A stretch of 6,734 nt of DNA from Actinobacteria bacterium RBG_16_64_13 (GTDB lineage Bacteria; Actinomycetota; Thermoleophilia; RBG-16-64-13): the NCBI GenBank assembly GCA_001768675.1, contig MELN01000026.1, forward strand, positions 40,799 through 47,532, read 5' to 3'. A program made the position numbers and the translations under genes. How positions within the stretch are numbered: the stretch's first letter is position 1; each line of letters opens with the position of its first letter. Under the pieces are notes generated by a model, which was not told the DNA's origin, made no database searches, and saw only the letters and a list, made by a program, of their open reading frames with translations. This document shows positions 6,164 through 6,734 of the stretch, one piece after another.

Positions 6164-6734
6164 ATGTCGATTCAGCACGGTCGTGCCTGGAAGTCACATA
6201 TTGTCTCTGTCGTTCTCGCGGCCTCTGCTCTCGTGGCGGCCTCGTGGTTGGCGCCAGGTGGCGCGGGGGTCGCGAGTGCGGGGGCCGGTGCGGGGCTGCA
6301 GGCGGGTGGTCAGAAGGTATCGGTCTTCGAAGACGTGACCGTCGGTCCCGGCGACTCCTGGGACAACGTGGTGGTCATCGGCGGCGATCTGGTCATCGAG
6401 GGGACTGTCGGGGACAACGTGGTCGTGGTCGGCGGCAACCTCGTTGTGCGCGCGGGGGCTTCGGTCGGCCACGGTCCCAGTGGCGATCCCGGCGACGCCG
6501 CCATTGTCTCTGTGTTCGGCGACATCACCATAGACCCCGGAGCTGAACTGTCCGGCCGCGTGGTCGACGTGGCGGGGGGCATCCCGGGAGGGTTGAAGGC
6601 GGTCTTCGCCGATCCGGTCATGAGGCCGTGGACCTGGGTCTCTGTCGCGGGCTGGCTTGCGGGCACCGCTTTCCTCTTCATCGTCACCCTGATCATCACG
6701 GCCATTGCTCCACGGCAGGTAGCCTTCGTGCGCG
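6164..6734 (+). CDS. secreted/membrane-anchored bactofilin-like (polymer-forming) beta-repeat protein, C-terminus cut by window edge
   Basis: An open frame of 190 residues runs from ATG 6164 off the right edge; SD GGAGG (6151-6155) lies 8 nt upstream. Residues 1-30 look like a signal peptide or N-terminal anchor (R7, K10, then a V/L/A-rich core) followed by an Ala/Gly-rich stretch to about 50 with no lipobox cysteine. Residues 52-138 are short glycine-punctuated beta repeats: DNVVVIGGDLVIEGTV, GDNVVVVGGNLVVRAGASV and, after a GPSGDPGD insertion, IVSVFGDITIDPGAELSGRVVDVAGG. This is the ladder pattern of bactofilin/polymer-forming cytoskeletal domains, which make filaments from a right-handed beta-helix. 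A transmembrane helix follows at about 157-181. With a signal-like N-terminus the repeats would lie outside the membrane, unlike cytoplasmic bactofilins. The exact family and remaining domains cannot be judged because the gene is incomplete. Confidence 0.82.
   Translation, partial: MSIQHGRAWKSHIVSVVLAASALVAASWLAPGGAGVASAGAGAGLQAGGQKVSVFEDVTVGPGDSWDNVVVIGGDLVIEGTVGDNVVVVGGNLVVRAGASVGHGPSGDPGDAAIVSVFGDITIDPGAELSGRVVDVAGGIPGGLKAVFADPVMRPWTWVSVAGWLAGTAFLFIVTLIITAIAPRQVAFVR

Noticed and set aside
5239..6546. 435-codon plus-strand open frame spanning lgt and the right-hand gene
   Set aside because: Its translation is low-complexity, rich in Arg, Gly, Gln and His, runs antisense to lgt and out of frame with the bactofilin-like gene, and has no domain signature.

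Overview
The window is high-GC bacterial DNA with short spacers, GTG as well as ATG starts and strong purine-rich Shine-Dalgarno (SD) sites. This fits a deep-branching actinobacterium (Coriobacteriia- or Thermoleophilia-like) or another high-GC lineage. That placement is inference; no rRNA or other decisive marker is present. No tRNA, rRNA, insertion sequence or CRISPR array was seen.

Layout, left to right. (1) Minus strand, running off the left edge: most of a YyaL/SPATA20-type protein (DUF255 thioredoxin-like domain plus an alpha/alpha-barrel-like region). (2) A 147-bp divergent spacer with a candidate promoter and two perfect 10-bp palindromes. (3) Plus strand: a 40-residue single-pass membrane micropeptide, then, 15 nt later, a protein with two PRC-barrel repeats; the pair looks co-transcribed. 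(4) Convergent on the minus strand: an unusually long polypeptide (886 aa) that fuses a glycine-cleavage T-protein (aminomethyltransferase) to a serine hydroxymethyltransferase. (5) Just upstream of it and overlapping by 14 nt, same strand: a variant prolipoprotein diacylglyceryl transferase (Lgt-like) membrane enzyme. (6) A 115-bp divergent spacer. (7) Plus strand, running off the right edge: a secreted or membrane-anchored bactofilin-like (polymer-forming) beta-repeat protein.

The most notable item is the GcvT-SHMT fusion. The T-protein half makes 5,10-methylene-tetrahydrofolate from the aminomethyl group of glycine, and the SHMT half uses that same folate with glycine to make serine. One chain could therefore couple glycine cleavage (or its reversal) to serine formation with local folate transfer. 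Residues expected for SHMT catalysis are present, although several surrounding family signatures are changed. No gcvH, gcvP or lpd lies in the window, so the partners must be encoded elsewhere. The remaining genes are mostly envelope-related (Lgt-like, bactofilin-like, micropeptide) or of poorly defined function (YyaL, PRC-barrel).
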